DNA from: Pelagilacustribacter sp045567335
GTDB lineage: Bacteria > Pseudomonadota > Alphaproteobacteria > Pelagibacterales > Pelagibacteraceae
Length of the DNA stretch: 64,000 nt
Direction: 5' to 3'
Assembly: GCA_045567335.1 (NCBI GenBank)
Contig: JBJLCZ010000001.1
Location: 248,001 to 312,000, forward strand
Position numbers and translations under genes: made by a program. Under the pieces are notes generated by a model. That model was not told where the DNA came from. It did not search any database and saw nothing but the letters and a program-made list of their open reading frames with translations. Below, piece after piece: positions 8,448 through 16,739 of the stretch. The stretch's first letter is position 1; every line of letters starts with the position of its first letter.

Positions 8448-9740
8448 TTAAAATGTCCTTATTACACTTAGAGAAAGATCGCCAATTTGAGATAAAAGCT
8501 CAAATTTAGATACTAAAAAATCTCTTTCAGCCTTCGCATTGGCTATCCTGGCTTCAAGAAGAAGGCTTCTAGATTGGATTAGATCAAGAGTAGTTCTTGT
8601 ATTAGAGGTGTCATATTCTAGAGTTATACCCTCATTAGCGATTTCAGCAGCTTTTAATTGAGCTTTTGTTGAATTTAAAACACTTTTACTAGATTGATAT
8701 ATTGACCAAGTGTTAGTTGTCATAGTTTCGACTTCATTCTTTGTATCTTCTAATAATAAGCTGGATCTTTCTTTTTGATATTGAGATTTTTTAATTGATG
8801 AATAATTTTTGCCTCCTTTAATAATTGGCCAAGTAACCGTAGCTTTAACAGTTTCTTGATCTACTTTATCAACAGTTGAGCTAAAATCATCTGACTCAGA
8901 TTTAGAATAATTTAAAGAAGCCGATGGCGAAAAGTTGGCTTTTTCAATTTCAAGAGATTTTTTAGAAATATCATAGTCCAATTGTGAAATATTTAGTTTA
9001 GGATTTTTATTTGTAGCTATAGAAAGAGCTTCTTTTAGAGTTTGTGGCAAATTAATCTTTAAGTCAATTTTGTCATCAATTTCTTCAGGAGGGCGAATTC
9101 TTATAATTTTTTCAAAATTAATTCTTGTTGTCAATAAATCTGTAGTAGCAGAGATTAAATTTGCATTTGCTCTTGCTAAAGCAGATTCTGATTGAGCTAA
9201 ATCTGTTAGCGTTATTTCACCTTTTTGTAGTCTTGCTCTATCAGTCTCTACTTGTCTCTCAAATAGATCTAAATTAGCAATGTTAAATTTTTTATTTTTT
9301 TCTTTAAAAATTAAATCAACGTAAACTTTTACAGAATCTAAAATTAATTCTTGCTCAGAATCTTGAAGTTGAAATTTAGCTCGCTCTACTTCTAAATTTG
9401 ATTTTTTTAACGAGTTATATCCTTTTAAACCTTGAAAAATTTTTTGGTCAACAGCAACTGTTGTAGTTTCAGTATTTAAGTTCGTATCTGATAAATTTGA
9501 TCCAGATTGATTAGATCTATTTGTCGATTCTTTGCTACTAATATCGCCAGAAATTGTTACGCTAGGTAAAAATTCACTTCTTGAAATATTTATATTTTCT
9601 TTAATTGATTTAAAATTTTTTCTTTCTGCATTTAATTTAGGATTATTTTTAAACGCCGACTCTAAATAAAATTTAAGATTTTCTGCATATAAAAAATTAA
9701 ATTTAAGAAAAATTAAAAATGTTAATATAAATATTCTCAT
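8448..9740 (-). CDS. tolC: TolC-family outer membrane efflux/secretion channel
   Basis: It forms the trimeric outer-membrane duct used by type I secretion systems and tripartite efflux pumps. The 430-residue protein has an N-terminal signal peptide ending near residue 19 (FNFLYA then EN). Two repeats of the long helical OEP domain follow, visible as heptad-rich stretches such as ETDRARLQKGEITLTDLAQSE and its C-terminal counterpart. The last residue is Phe, as in outer-membrane proteins. No inner-membrane pump or adaptor gene is adjacent, so it probably works with partners encoded elsewhere. It follows the kinase gene with a 1-bp gap. Confidence 0.88.
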   Translation of the reverse strand: MRIFILTFLIFLKFNFLYAENLKFYLESAFKNNPKLNAERKNFKSIKENINISRSEFLPSVTISGDISSKESTNRSNQSGSNLSDTNLNTETTTVAVDQKIFQGLKGYNSLKKSNLEVERAKFQLQDSEQELILDSVKVYVDLIFKEKNKKFNIANLDLFERQVETDRARLQKGEITLTDLAQSESALARANANLISATTDLLTTRINFEKIIRIRPPEEIDDKIDLKINLPQTLKEALSIATNKNPKLNISQLDYDISKKSLEIEKANFSPSASLNYSKSESDDFSSTVDKVDQETVKATVTWPIIKGGKNYSSIKKSQYQKERSSLLLEDTKNEVETMTTNTWSIYQSSKSVLNSTKAQLKAAEIANEGITLEYDTSNTRTTLDLIQSRSLLLEARIANAKAERDFLVSKFELLSQIGDLSLSVIRTF

Positions 9741-9741
9741 A

Positions 9742-10659
9742 TTAATTAAATTTTATATCATTAAGTCTATGTTTTTTGTCGAGATTTATTACCACATTAG
9801 CAGTTTTTTTTAAATCCTTTATCATTTGTCTTGTAATTCTCTCATAAAACATAACAAATTCATTTATTTGTTTTTCTGACATTATTTTTTTTCCTTTTGA
9901 TTTTAAAAAAAGTTTTTTTTCTTGGAGAATTCTCCATTTACGAACATATTTAAAACTTGGTACTTTCAAAAATATAAGGTGGTCTATTTCGTTAAACAAT
10001 TTTTTATATTTTGTTTTTAACTCATTATTAACTTTTTTTCTCCATGAGATATTTTTATCTTTTGTTTTTTCAAGTTTATTAAGAGGTTTTTTTAATTGAT
10101 TTTTTTTTTGTTGCCTTGCTCCAACGCACCACCCTTCAAATATAACGATTTCTGGTTTCCTTTTAATTTTTGTCCAATTTTTTTTTGAAAACCTATCATC
10201 AATTGATTTGTCGAACTTTGGGATGTAAAACGGTTTAAATTTTTTTTTAAACAATGATTTAAAACTCTTATTAAGTAAATTTATATCATGTGTGCCGGGA
10301 ACTCCTCTAATCAAAAATAATGGGTGTATATTTTTAGACATTTTTTCTCTTTGACTAAGTGTTTTATAAAAATCATCAATTGAAAAGTTAATGACATTTT
10401 TGTTATATGCTTTTTTTAAAATTATTTTTAAAATATGTGCTATTGTTGTTTTTCCAGATCCTTGTCCACCTGATAAACCGATAACAGTTACGTCTTTGTC
10501 TAGACATGATATTTTTGATATTGAATTACAGATTGGAAAATAAAATTTACTTAATTGACCTAATTTATCGTAAAATGGTTCTCCTTTTACTTCTTGTTTT
10601 TTTAAAAAGTTAAGATAAAATTTTTTTGCTTTTAAAAAGTTACTCTTGGAATAACTCAT
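9742..10659 (-). CDS. P-loop kinase, D-glycerate 3-kinase-like
   Basis: This is a predicted ATP-dependent small-molecule kinase of 305 residues. The P-loop GLSGGQGSGKTT is at 61-72. It is followed by a substrate-side segment with INFSIDDFYKT and RGVPGTHDINLL, and by FEGWCVGARQQ. These features match the plant/fungal-type D-glycerate 3-kinase (GLYK) and the related bacterial YggC/uridine-kinase-like family. If it is GLYK, it would make 3-phosphoglycerate from glycerate, linking glyoxylate metabolism to the pgk/ppdK genes elsewhere in the window. Substrate is inferred from family resemblance. The lysine-rich composition is typical of this genome. Confidence 0.75.
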   Translation of the reverse strand: MSYSKSNFLKAKKFYLNFLKKQEVKGEPFYDKLGQLSKFYFPICNSISKISCLDKDVTVIGLSGGQGSGKTTIAHILKIILKKAYNKNVINFSIDDFYKTLSQREKMSKNIHPLFLIRGVPGTHDINLLNKSFKSLFKKKFKPFYIPKFDKSIDDRFSKKNWTKIKRKPEIVIFEGWCVGARQQKKNQLKKPLNKLEKTKDKNISWRKKVNNELKTKYKKLFNEIDHLIFLKVPSFKYVRKWRILQEKKLFLKSKGKKIMSEKQINEFVMFYERITRQMIKDLKKTANVVINLDKKHRLNDIKFN

Positions 10660-10663
10660 TTTT

Positions 10664-11026
10664 TTATTTTTTATCTAAAGGATGATTTTGACCATCATTT
10701 ACAGTTATATTATCAAATTTAAAAGTATTTATATCGTCAATACAACCTAAGTTAAAACCAGTCATTGAAGGATTAACTCTTGGATTATGATGTGTGTAGA
10801 TTCCACAATTAGAACAAAAGTAATGTTTTGCGACTTTAGTATGAAATTGATAAAGTCTCAATTTGCTCTCTCCTTTTACTATTTTAAAATTTTCATTTTT
10901 TACCATCGACATAACTGCTCCTTTTCTTTTACAAATTGAACAATTACATTTTAAAATTTTTTCTAAAATATTTGGCATATTTATTTCTGCCTCTACCTCT
11001 CCACAATGACATGTTAATTTTTTCAT
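10664..11026 (-). CDS. GFA (glutathione-dependent formaldehyde-activating) family protein
   Basis: This is a zinc-binding protein of 120 residues with the family's cysteine pattern: CHC at 6-8, CNCSIC at 27-32 and CSNC at 71-74. In Paracoccus, Gfa was linked to adding glutathione to formaldehyde, but most family members are uncharacterised, and I would not assign that reaction here. Four bases separate it from the downstream kinase gene, so they are co-transcribed. The unusual intergenic element at 11048-11140 lies directly upstream. Confidence 0.85.
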   Translation of the reverse strand: MKKLTCHCGEVEAEINMPNILEKILKCNCSICKRKGAVMSMVKNENFKIVKGESKLRLYQFHTKVAKHYFCSNCGIYTHHNPRVNPSMTGFNLGCIDDINTFKFDNITVNDGQNHPLDKK

Positions 11027-11047
11027 ATATATTTTCTCTGTTTTTAA

Positions 11048-11140
11048 TTAAACTATACCTGTTTTAAGTTGTCCACAATACCGCATCAAGCAAACCAAAT
11101 GTTCACCTTTTGATTCACTTTTGATTCTGTTACAGACTCA
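11048..11140. other. Unexplained intergenic element with phased GANTC sites
   Basis: This stretch between the GT2 gene and the GFA gene is richer in G+C (about 36% over 11061-11140) than other intergenic DNA here. It holds two adjacent 11-bp direct repeats (11107-11117 and 11118-11128, 10 of 11 identical). It has three GANTC sites at 11112, 11123 and 11135, and TTGTCCACA (11069-11077), one base off a DnaA box. A stop-free minus-strand frame of 29 codons ends at 11048, with one ATG at 11086. It may be a regulatory region, a small RNA or a tiny peptide gene. The function is unknown. Confidence 0.4.
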
Positions 11141-11152
11141 AAATACAACTTT

Positions 11153-12043
11153 TCAGTGTGTTAAAATTTCTTTATCTTTTAATTGATTTGCTGAGTCTTC
11201 AAAATCTTTTTGATTTTCTCTCAATGAAACTAGAAAAATAACTAAATTGAAGAAAACTAAGAGAATTTGTAAAATAATACTTATTAATCCTAAGAAAAAA
11301 TTAAGATAAGCTAAAATTATAATTATTATTGCTGATCTTAAAAAAACAATATTCTTGAAAACAGCTATAATAGAAAATGAGTGTAAAATTAGATTATTTA
11401 ACGACATTTTAGAAGGTCCAAAATATCTAACTCCTCTTGTGGAATCTATAGAATTAAGTTCTAAAATATGAAATTTGACTGACCCTGAAAAACTACTCCA
11501 TAAACTTTTTTTAGAAGCAAGAATTTTGATATCTTTTTTTATTAAACAACTATAATTTCCAAAGTTAATATTTTTTCCTGTAAAAAAAATAGTTATTAAC
11601 TTATGTATTTGATATAAAAATTGAAAAATTATTCCTTCAGATCTTTTAACTCTTTTGGCAACAACTGAAGTGTGTTCATCTATAAGTATTTTTTTAACCA
11701 AATCTCTAATTTCCTGAGGTTGATCCTCTCCATCTCCATCCATCACAATCAAAAAATCAAAATCCTCTTTTTCTGATAAATATCTAATGCCTAGTGCGTT
11801 ACATCGAGCATGTCCTTGATTTTTTTTAATGTTTATAAGCTCTATTTTAGAAATATTTTTTGGAACTTTTATTTTTGGAGCTTTTATAGAAGATGCGTCA
11901 TTAATGATTAATATACTAAAATCAATATCTCTAAAATTGTTAATTATAATATTTATTTCTTCTAGTAATTTTGTTAGAGAATCCCAATCATTATAAACTG
12001 GTATTAAAATTTTAAATTTTTTCACTTTATTCCTATCATGCAA
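11153..12043 (-). CDS. Family 2 glycosyltransferase, polyprenyl-phosphate sugar transferase-like
   Basis: It has an N-terminal GT-A catalytic domain (ILIPVYNDWDSL near residue 12, INDASS, and the metal-binding VMDGDGEDQP at 100-109). Two C-terminal hydrophobic helices follow in about the last 70 residues. This is the architecture of dolichyl/undecaprenyl-phosphate mannosyl- or aminoarabinosyltransferases (DPM1/ArnC-like), which load a sugar onto a lipid carrier at the inner membrane. It overlaps the upstream GT39 gene by 22 bp, so the two are translationally linked. The sugar is unknown. Confidence 0.85.
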   Translation of the reverse strand: MHDRNKVKKFKILIPVYNDWDSLTKLLEEINIIINNFRDIDFSILIINDASSIKAPKIKVPKNISKIELINIKKNQGHARCNALGIRYLSEKEDFDFLIVMDGDGEDQPQEIRDLVKKILIDEHTSVVAKRVKRSEGIIFQFLYQIHKLITIFFTGKNINFGNYSCLIKKDIKILASKKSLWSSFSGSVKFHILELNSIDSTRGVRYFGPSKMSLNNLILHSFSIIAVFKNIVFLRSAIIIIILAYLNFFLGLISIILQILLVFFNLVIFLVSLRENQKDFEDSANQLKDKEILTH

Positions 12044-13395
12044 ATTCCAGTAGGTTTAATAGATCCAAAAACTCCTGGACAAATTTTTTTTAAGATCTTT
12101 GGGTTTCCTATATAAATTATACCTCCATCAGGATTTAAATTTTCCACGTTTTTATTTAAAGAATTGAACCAAGTCGGTCTATTAACAAGGTGATATGAGA
12201 GATTACCTCCAAACCATTCATCTCCAACAACTGTCTCAATTTTATTTGAAAAATTTTTATCCCATCTTTCTTGAATTAAAATAGAAATTTCTCTACCGGG
12301 GTAATCTGTTCTCTTATCTTTATTTAAAATAGATACGGTTAAATATAAGCTGGGAGATAAAATAAATAAAAAAATAAAACAATACAAAAATCTTTTAATT
12401 TTTTTTAAATTTATTTGACTTTGAAAAATATAAATAAAAAATACTCCAAAAAAAAGATAAAAAGGCGTCATCCACATAGTTCTTATTTTTGCACCTGTAA
12501 TTAATGAAGTGACTAGTACTAGTGTAATAGGTAAAAAATTTACTATAATCAAAAAAAATTGTTTTTTATTAGAAAAATTAAGTTTAAATTTTTTTTTAAT
12601 ATTTAAAAATAAAAATAAAATTATCGCTGGGATTAAAATTATAAATTGTTTAAAAATAAAAATTATCGGATTAATCAAATGATCTATATAATTTTTTTTT
12701 TCAACCCCAGCTCTTTTAAATGCGTATAAAATTGTTGAATAATTATTTTCTATTAACCAAATCAAATGAGGAGAAATAATTAATAAAAAAACTACTATTG
12801 ATGTAATATAATTATAATTAAATTTTTTTTCTTTATAAATTTTCAAAAGGAAAAAAATTACAATGGGAATTATCAAATATACAAATAAGTACTTAGATAA
12901 AAAACCTAAAGCAGAAAATAAACCAAGTAATATCCAGTTTTTATTTTTATCTTCATCTAGACATTTCCAAAAATAATAAACTGTTGCACTCCAAAAAGGT
13001 AATAAACAGACGTTTACATTAAATTCAGGTGTAGTGTAGTTATAAAAATAAATACCTTCTATTAATAAGATAGAAATTAAAGAGTAGATTTTTTTTTTAA
13101 AAAACTCGTTCGATAGTCTCCATATAAAGAAAAAACTTACGATAACAAATATCTGACTTAATAAATAGTATGCCCAATCTTGACTACCAAATATTTGATA
13201 AAATATTTCTAAAATAAATGCGATCAATGGAGGATGTTTAGAATACCCAAAAGCTAAGTTACTTGACCATGCCAAATGTTCAATTGTATCTAAAGGCAAA
13301 TTTGTATTTGTAAAAGATGGTATTAATGTCCATATGCCAAGATGGATAAATAAAAAATAAATAAAAATATTATGAATGTTTTTTTCTTTAATCAT
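12022..13395 (-). CDS. ArnT/PMT-like family 39 membrane glycosyltransferase
   Basis: This is an integral membrane protein of 457 residues with about ten hydrophobic helices. The acidic first periplasmic loop (LPLDTIEHLAWSSNLAFGY, then SKHPPL) is typical of GT39/PMT enzymes that transfer sugars from polyprenyl phosphate to lipid A or proteins. A soluble C-terminal tail contains VGDEWFGGNLSYHL. With the overlapping GT2 gene it forms a load-and-transfer pair, like ArnC-ArnT. The acceptor is unknown. It is divergent from dksA across 73 bp. Confidence 0.82.
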   Translation of the reverse strand: MIKEKNIHNIFIYFLFIHLGIWTLIPSFTNTNLPLDTIEHLAWSSNLAFGYSKHPPLIAFILEIFYQIFGSQDWAYYLLSQIFVIVSFFFIWRLSNEFFKKKIYSLISILLIEGIYFYNYTTPEFNVNVCLLPFWSATVYYFWKCLDEDKNKNWILLGLFSALGFLSKYLFVYLIIPIVIFFLLKIYKEKKFNYNYITSIVVFLLIISPHLIWLIENNYSTILYAFKRAGVEKKNYIDHLINPIIFIFKQFIILIPAIILFLFLNIKKKFKLNFSNKKQFFLIIVNFLPITLVLVTSLITGAKIRTMWMTPFYLFFGVFFIYIFQSQINLKKIKRFLYCFIFLFILSPSLYLTVSILNKDKRTDYPGREISILIQERWDKNFSNKIETVVGDEWFGGNLSYHLVNRPTWFNSLNKNVENLNPDGGIIYIGNPKILKKICPGVFGSIKPTGICMIGIK

Positions 13396-13468
13396 TTTCC
13401 TATAAATAATACATATTAAACACTATTGACACTTTTAAAATCAATCGTATACTCGCCAGCTTTAAAAC

Positions 13469-13891
13469 ATGGTAAAAAAAACTACAAGAAAAAAATATAC
13501 CCCTAATAATAAAGAAAAATATATGTGCGTTAAGCATAAAAAGTATTTTCATGATGAATTGTTAAGATGGAAGAAAGATATCATTAAATCAAATAACTTA
13601 ACAAATTTGTTAAATTCATCAGATGATAATACCTCATCAGCTGATATAGTTGATCAAGCTTCTTCTTACACAGATAAATCCGTAGAAATGAAAGCTTTAA
13701 ACAGAAGTAGAAAGCTAATTGAAAAAATAGACTCGGCTTTAAGAAGAATTAAAGAAGGTACCTATGGTTATTGTGTTGAAACGTCAGAGCCAATTGGATT
13801 AAAAAGATTAATTGCAAGACCTATAGCTACACTATCTATAGAATCTCAAGAAAAACATGAAAGAGATGAAAAAATTTATATTGATGACTAA
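13469..13891 (+). CDS. dksA: DksA-type RNA polymerase-binding transcription factor
   Basis: It binds the RNA polymerase secondary channel and works with (p)ppGpp in the stringent response. The 140-residue protein has an N-terminal coiled coil with the DxxDxA-like tip (SSADIVDQASSYTDKS) and a C-terminal globular region. The zinc-finger cysteines are largely lost: in YGYCVETSEPIGLKRL only one Cys remains, and the second pair is replaced (ARPIATLSIESQEKHE). This is the cysteine-poor variant common in alphaproteobacteria. Its stop interlocks with the stop of the convergent GST gene in a 4-bp CTAA. Confidence 0.93.
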   Translation: MVKKTTRKKYTPNNKEKYMCVKHKKYFHDELLRWKKDIIKSNNLTNLLNSSDDNTSSADIVDQASSYTDKSVEMKALNRSRKLIEKIDSALRRIKEGTYGYCVETSEPIGLKRLIARPIATLSIESQEKHERDEKIYIDD

Positions 13892-14514
13892 GCTTTAGGA
13901 ATCAATTCACCTTTTTTTAGTAAATCATATCCTTTTTTTACTTTTTCACGTTTTGAAATTTCTTCGTACCATCTTTTTAAATTTTTGAAATTGCTTAAAC
14001 CGATTTCATGCCATTCATGTCTAGCAATCCAAGGAAATGTAGCTATGTCGGCAATCGTGTATTCGTCGTAAGCTAAAAATTTAGAATCAGATAATCTTTC
14101 GTCTAACTCTTTATAAATTCTCTTAGAAATTTTGAAATATCTATCTTCGCCAAACTTGCTTTTTCCGGGATTATAATGATGAAACTGATGGTGTTGACCT
14201 AGCATTGGACCTACATATGCCATTTGCCCCATCAACCATTGATTTATCAATATTCTTTTGTTTGTGTCGTAAAATTTTCCACTTTTTTGAGCTAAGTAAA
14301 TTAATATTGCTCCAGACTCAAAAATACTTAAATTTTCTTTATGATCTATTATTACTGGGATTTTACTAAAGGGACTTATTTTTTTAAATTCTGATTTAAA
14401 TTGTTCATCTTTATTAATATTAATTTTTGTAATTTTATAATCAAAATTAATTTCTTCAAGCATTATTGATATTTTTTTTCCATTTGGAGTATTTGCTGTT
14501 AGCAACTCAATCAT
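13888..14514 (-). CDS. Glutathione S-transferase family protein
   Basis: This cytoplasmic protein of 208 residues has an N-terminal thioredoxin-fold domain (MIELLTANTPNGKKISIMLEE, with KIPVIID and the glutathione-contacting ESGAILIYLA). The all-helical C-terminal domain contains YTIADIATFPW. It resembles the YfcG/Ure2p-like branch, which acts as a disulfide reductase or peroxidase. The gene overlaps the ferredoxin reductase gene by 8 bp, placing it in a redox operon downstream of proteorhodopsin. The substrate is unknown. Confidence 0.9.
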   Translation of the reverse strand: MIELLTANTPNGKKISIMLEEINFDYKITKININKDEQFKSEFKKISPFSKIPVIIDHKENLSIFESGAILIYLAQKSGKFYDTNKRILINQWLMGQMAYVGPMLGQHHQFHHYNPGKSKFGEDRYFKISKRIYKELDERLSDSKFLAYDEYTIADIATFPWIARHEWHEIGLSNFKNLKRWYEEISKREKVKKGYDLLKKGELIPKA

Positions 14515-15529
14515 TTTTTTTTAGACCTAGTCTTTCCTGAATAGTCTTTGAAGAGGTTGTAAACTCAAATCTATATTTTTCATTTGGTCTAGCTCTTTTA
14601 AAACATTCCACAGAAGCTAATGCAACCTCATGAAATCCAGATAAAATTAATTTTAATTTTCCAGGATAGCTACAAATATCACCTACAGCAAAAATTCCAG
14701 CTTTATTGGTTTGAAAGTTATTTGTATTTACAGAAATAACTTTTTTATTTATGTTTAATCCCCAATCTGCTATTGGTCCAAGTTTCATTACAAGTCCAAA
14801 AAAACTTAAAATTATATCTGTTTTTATATTCTCGGTCTTTTCATTGTCATACTTTAAATCTATTGATGTAATTTCCTTTATTCCTTTGATTGAAATTAAT
14901 TGACAAGGAGTTTTTATTGAAATTTTACCCTCTTTTTCCAATTTTTTAATCTCAGTTAATGTATGTGGGGCTCCTCTAAATTCATTTCTTCTGTGTATCA
15001 AAGTTACTTTTGCTATTTTAGATAACTCCAGCGCCCAATCTAAAGCTGAGTCTCCACCCCCAAAAATGGATATATTTTTATTTTTAAAATTTTCTTTTTT
15101 TGAAACAGAGTAAAAAATAAACTTACCTTCAAATTTTTTAGCTTCTTTTAGGTTTAATTTTCTGGGCTCAAAAGATCCTACGCCCCCAGCAATAATTATA
15201 TTAGGAGATAAAAATACTTTCTTTTTACTAGTTTTAACTATCCATTGATTTTTGTCTTGTGAAATTTCTTCTACCCTTTCATTAAAATGAAAGTTAGATT
15301 TAAAAACTGATATTTGCTTTAATAAATTGTCTGTTAATTCTTTGCCTGTACATTTTTGTATAGCTGGAATATCATAAATAGGTTTTTCAGGATAAAGTTC
15401 TATACATTGTCCGCCTGCTTTGTCTAAATTATCTATTACTTCAGAACTAAGTCCTTTGATACCTAATTGATGAACAGCGAATAAACCTACTGGTCCTGCT
15501 CCTATAATAACTACATCAGTTTTAATCAT
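14507..15529 (-). CDS. Ferredoxin--NADP reductase, thioredoxin-reductase-like type
   Basis: This is an FAD enzyme that moves electrons between NADPH and a ferredoxin or flavodoxin. Its 340 residues show an FAD-binding GxGxxG (VVIIGAGPVGLFAVHQLG, 6-23) and a second Rossmann motif for NADPH (SIFGGGDSALDWALEL). The terminal FAD segment is FAVGDICSYPGK. The CxxC redox motif of thioredoxin reductase is absent, which fits the YumC/FNR-like group. It is transcribed directly after the 2Fe-2S ferredoxin (they share base 15529), so that ferredoxin is the likely partner. Confidence 0.92.
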   Translation of the reverse strand: MIKTDVVIIGAGPVGLFAVHQLGIKGLSSEVIDNLDKAGGQCIELYPEKPIYDIPAIQKCTGKELTDNLLKQISVFKSNFHFNERVEEISQDKNQWIVKTSKKKVFLSPNIIIAGGVGSFEPRKLNLKEAKKFEGKFIFYSVSKKENFKNKNISIFGGGDSALDWALELSKIAKVTLIHRRNEFRGAPHTLTEIKKLEKEGKISIKTPCQLISIKGIKEITSIDLKYDNEKTENIKTDIILSFFGLVMKLGPIADWGLNINKKVISVNTNNFQTNKAGIFAVGDICSYPGKLKLILSGFHEVALASVECFKRARPNEKYRFEFTTSSKTIQERLGLKKND

Positions 15530-15849
15530 TAGCTTTGTTTTTCTGGAGTCGTGACTGTTAGTCCGTCTAATTCATCAGTTATAATTATTTGACAGCTCAA
15601 TCTACTGTTTTTTTTTGGTTCAAATGCCATATCAATCATATCGACCTCTGCCTCTTCTGCTTTTGGGATTTTATTTAACCATTTTTCTTCAACATAAATA
15701 TGGCAAGTAGCACAAGCCATAGAGCCACCACAATCTGCATCTATTCCTGATATATTGTTTTGTATTGCTCCCTCCATAACTGAAAGTCCATTTTCTACAT
15801 TTATTGTTTTAGAATTTTTTAAATTATCAATATAAGTAATCTTAGGCAT
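15529..15849 (-). CDS. fdx: 2Fe-2S ferredoxin
   Basis: This is a small electron carrier of 106 residues with the adrenodoxin-type cluster motif CxxxxxCxxC...C (Cys 40, 46, 49 and 86; segment DADCGGSMACATC). Such ferredoxins serve Fe-S cluster assembly or P450/oxygenase systems. It is encoded between proteorhodopsin and its likely reductase on the same strand. A rho-independent terminator lies between it and the proteorhodopsin gene, so read-through or its own promoter must drive expression. Confidence 0.95.
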   Translation of the reverse strand: MPKITYIDNLKNSKTINVENGLSVMEGAIQNNISGIDADCGGSMACATCHIYVEEKWLNKIPKAEEAEVDMIDMAFEPKKNSRLSCQIIITDELDGLTVTTPEKQS

Positions 15850-15866
15850 CTTCTTAATATAAGTCG

Positions 15867-15903
15867 AAAAAAAAATAGGGCAAGTAGTTAAACTCGCCCT
15901 ATT
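15867..15903 (-). terminator. Rho-independent terminator after proteorhodopsin
   Basis: On the minus strand the stem AATAGGGCGAGTT pairs with AACTTGCCCTATT-like sequence (one mismatch) across 15874-15903. It is followed by a run of eight or nine Ts. It lies 18 bp after the proteorhodopsin stop and just before the ferredoxin start, so most transcripts should end here, leaving proteorhodopsin as an abundant single-gene message. Confidence 0.88.
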
Positions 15904-15920
15904 CTTAAGATTAATCTAAA

Positions 15921-16691
15921 TTATCTAGATGCTAATCTTGTGTTCTGCATTGCAGCTGCCCAGATAACTAGACCAAAAGCGATCTTGTTAACAAAGTCAG
16001 CTAAATTGTAGATAATGTTTAGTGAGTTAGCGTCAACTCCACCAGTTAGGTAACCAAGAACATATCCTAAAGGATATATTGCCCAACCGATTGTTACGAT
16101 TATTCTCATCGCACCAAATGCAGTTGTCATAGCTTTGTTACCACCTTTAGCAGCTAATTGACCAGCTTCACCAGAGAAGATTTCAAACAAGATGTAAATC
16201 CATCCCGCCATTCCGATTATGAAACCTACAAATGGTTGAATGTATCCGGCTTCTCCCATGTAACCACCGATTAACATTACTAAAGAACCAATTAATAGTT
16301 TCCAGAATATTGAAGTTGGTACTTTTTTAACAGCAGCCAAAATCAAATAGAATTCTATCATTTGAAGTGGAACAGTGATTAACCAATCAATATATCTATA
16401 TACTGTTGGAGTATCGCCAGTTGTCACCCAAACTTCTCTCATATACATGTAATGAACAAACGCAACACCAGTAACTAATCCAGCTACTGTTATTGATGTT
16501 CTCCAAGATGCAGCCACTGTTCCTCTTTCAGAAAAAAAGAATACAGTTGTTGCAATCATACCCATTGATACAAGCCAAAATGAAATTCCTACGAAATCAT
16601 TAGTTTGTAGCAGGGCAGTCGCTGCGTTAGCTGAGCTAGTAATACCTAAAAAGGCTACTGCTGCTAAAGCAATAAGACTTAATTTTCTCAT
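15921..16691 (-). CDS. Proteorhodopsin, blue-absorbing type
   Basis: This is a light-driven outward proton pump of the inner membrane that uses retinal. The 256 residues comprise a signal peptide (1-23) and seven helices. By alignment with the reference proteorhodopsin (offset +5), these residues are present: the Schiff-base acceptor Asp102 (RYIDWL), the donor Glu113 (MIEFYL), His80 (VHYMYMR), and the retinal-binding Lys236 (NLADFVNKIAFG). The spectral tuning position (reference 105) is Gln110, which predicts blue absorption typical of open-ocean types. It has a strong GAGGGAGG ribosome site. A palindrome lies in the leader and a terminator follows. No retinal-synthesis gene is adjacent. Confidence 0.98.
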   Translation of the reverse strand: MRKLSLIALAAVAFLGITSSANAATALLQTNDFVGISFWLVSMGMIATTVFFFSERGTVAASWRTSITVAGLVTGVAFVHYMYMREVWVTTGDTPTVYRYIDWLITVPLQMIEFYLILAAVKKVPTSIFWKLLIGSLVMLIGGYMGEAGYIQPFVGFIIGMAGWIYILFEIFSGEAGQLAAKGGNKAMTTAFGAMRIIVTIGWAIYPLGYVLGYLTGGVDANSLNIIYNLADFVNKIAFGLVIWAAAMQNTRLASR

Positions 16692-16699
16692 GAAAACCT
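16692..16699 (-). promoter_or_regulatory. Proteorhodopsin ribosome-binding site region
   Basis: On the minus strand the purine block GAGGGAGG (about 16697-16704) ends a few bases before the ATG at 16691. It is one of the strongest Shine-Dalgarno matches in the window, where most genes have weak or no sites, and is consistent with very high proteorhodopsin translation. Confidence 0.6.
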
Positions 16700-16721
16700 C
16701 CCTCGTTGTTAGTTTTCTCTT

Positions 16722-16739
16722 AGTTTAATATATTAAACT
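16722..16739. promoter_or_regulatory. 18-bp perfect palindrome in the proteorhodopsin leader
   Basis: AGTTTAATATATTAAACT reads the same on both strands. It begins 31 bp upstream of the proteorhodopsin start codon, between the likely promoter and the ribosome site. It could be an operator for a dimeric regulator, or part of the core promoter or leader. No regulator can be named. Confidence 0.5.

Noticed and set aside
11069..11077. DnaA-box-like TTGTCCACA taken as a sign of a replication origin
   Set aside because: A single imperfect box without a cluster, an AT-rich unwinding region or origin-linked genes (dnaA, hemE, parAB) does not support an origin.
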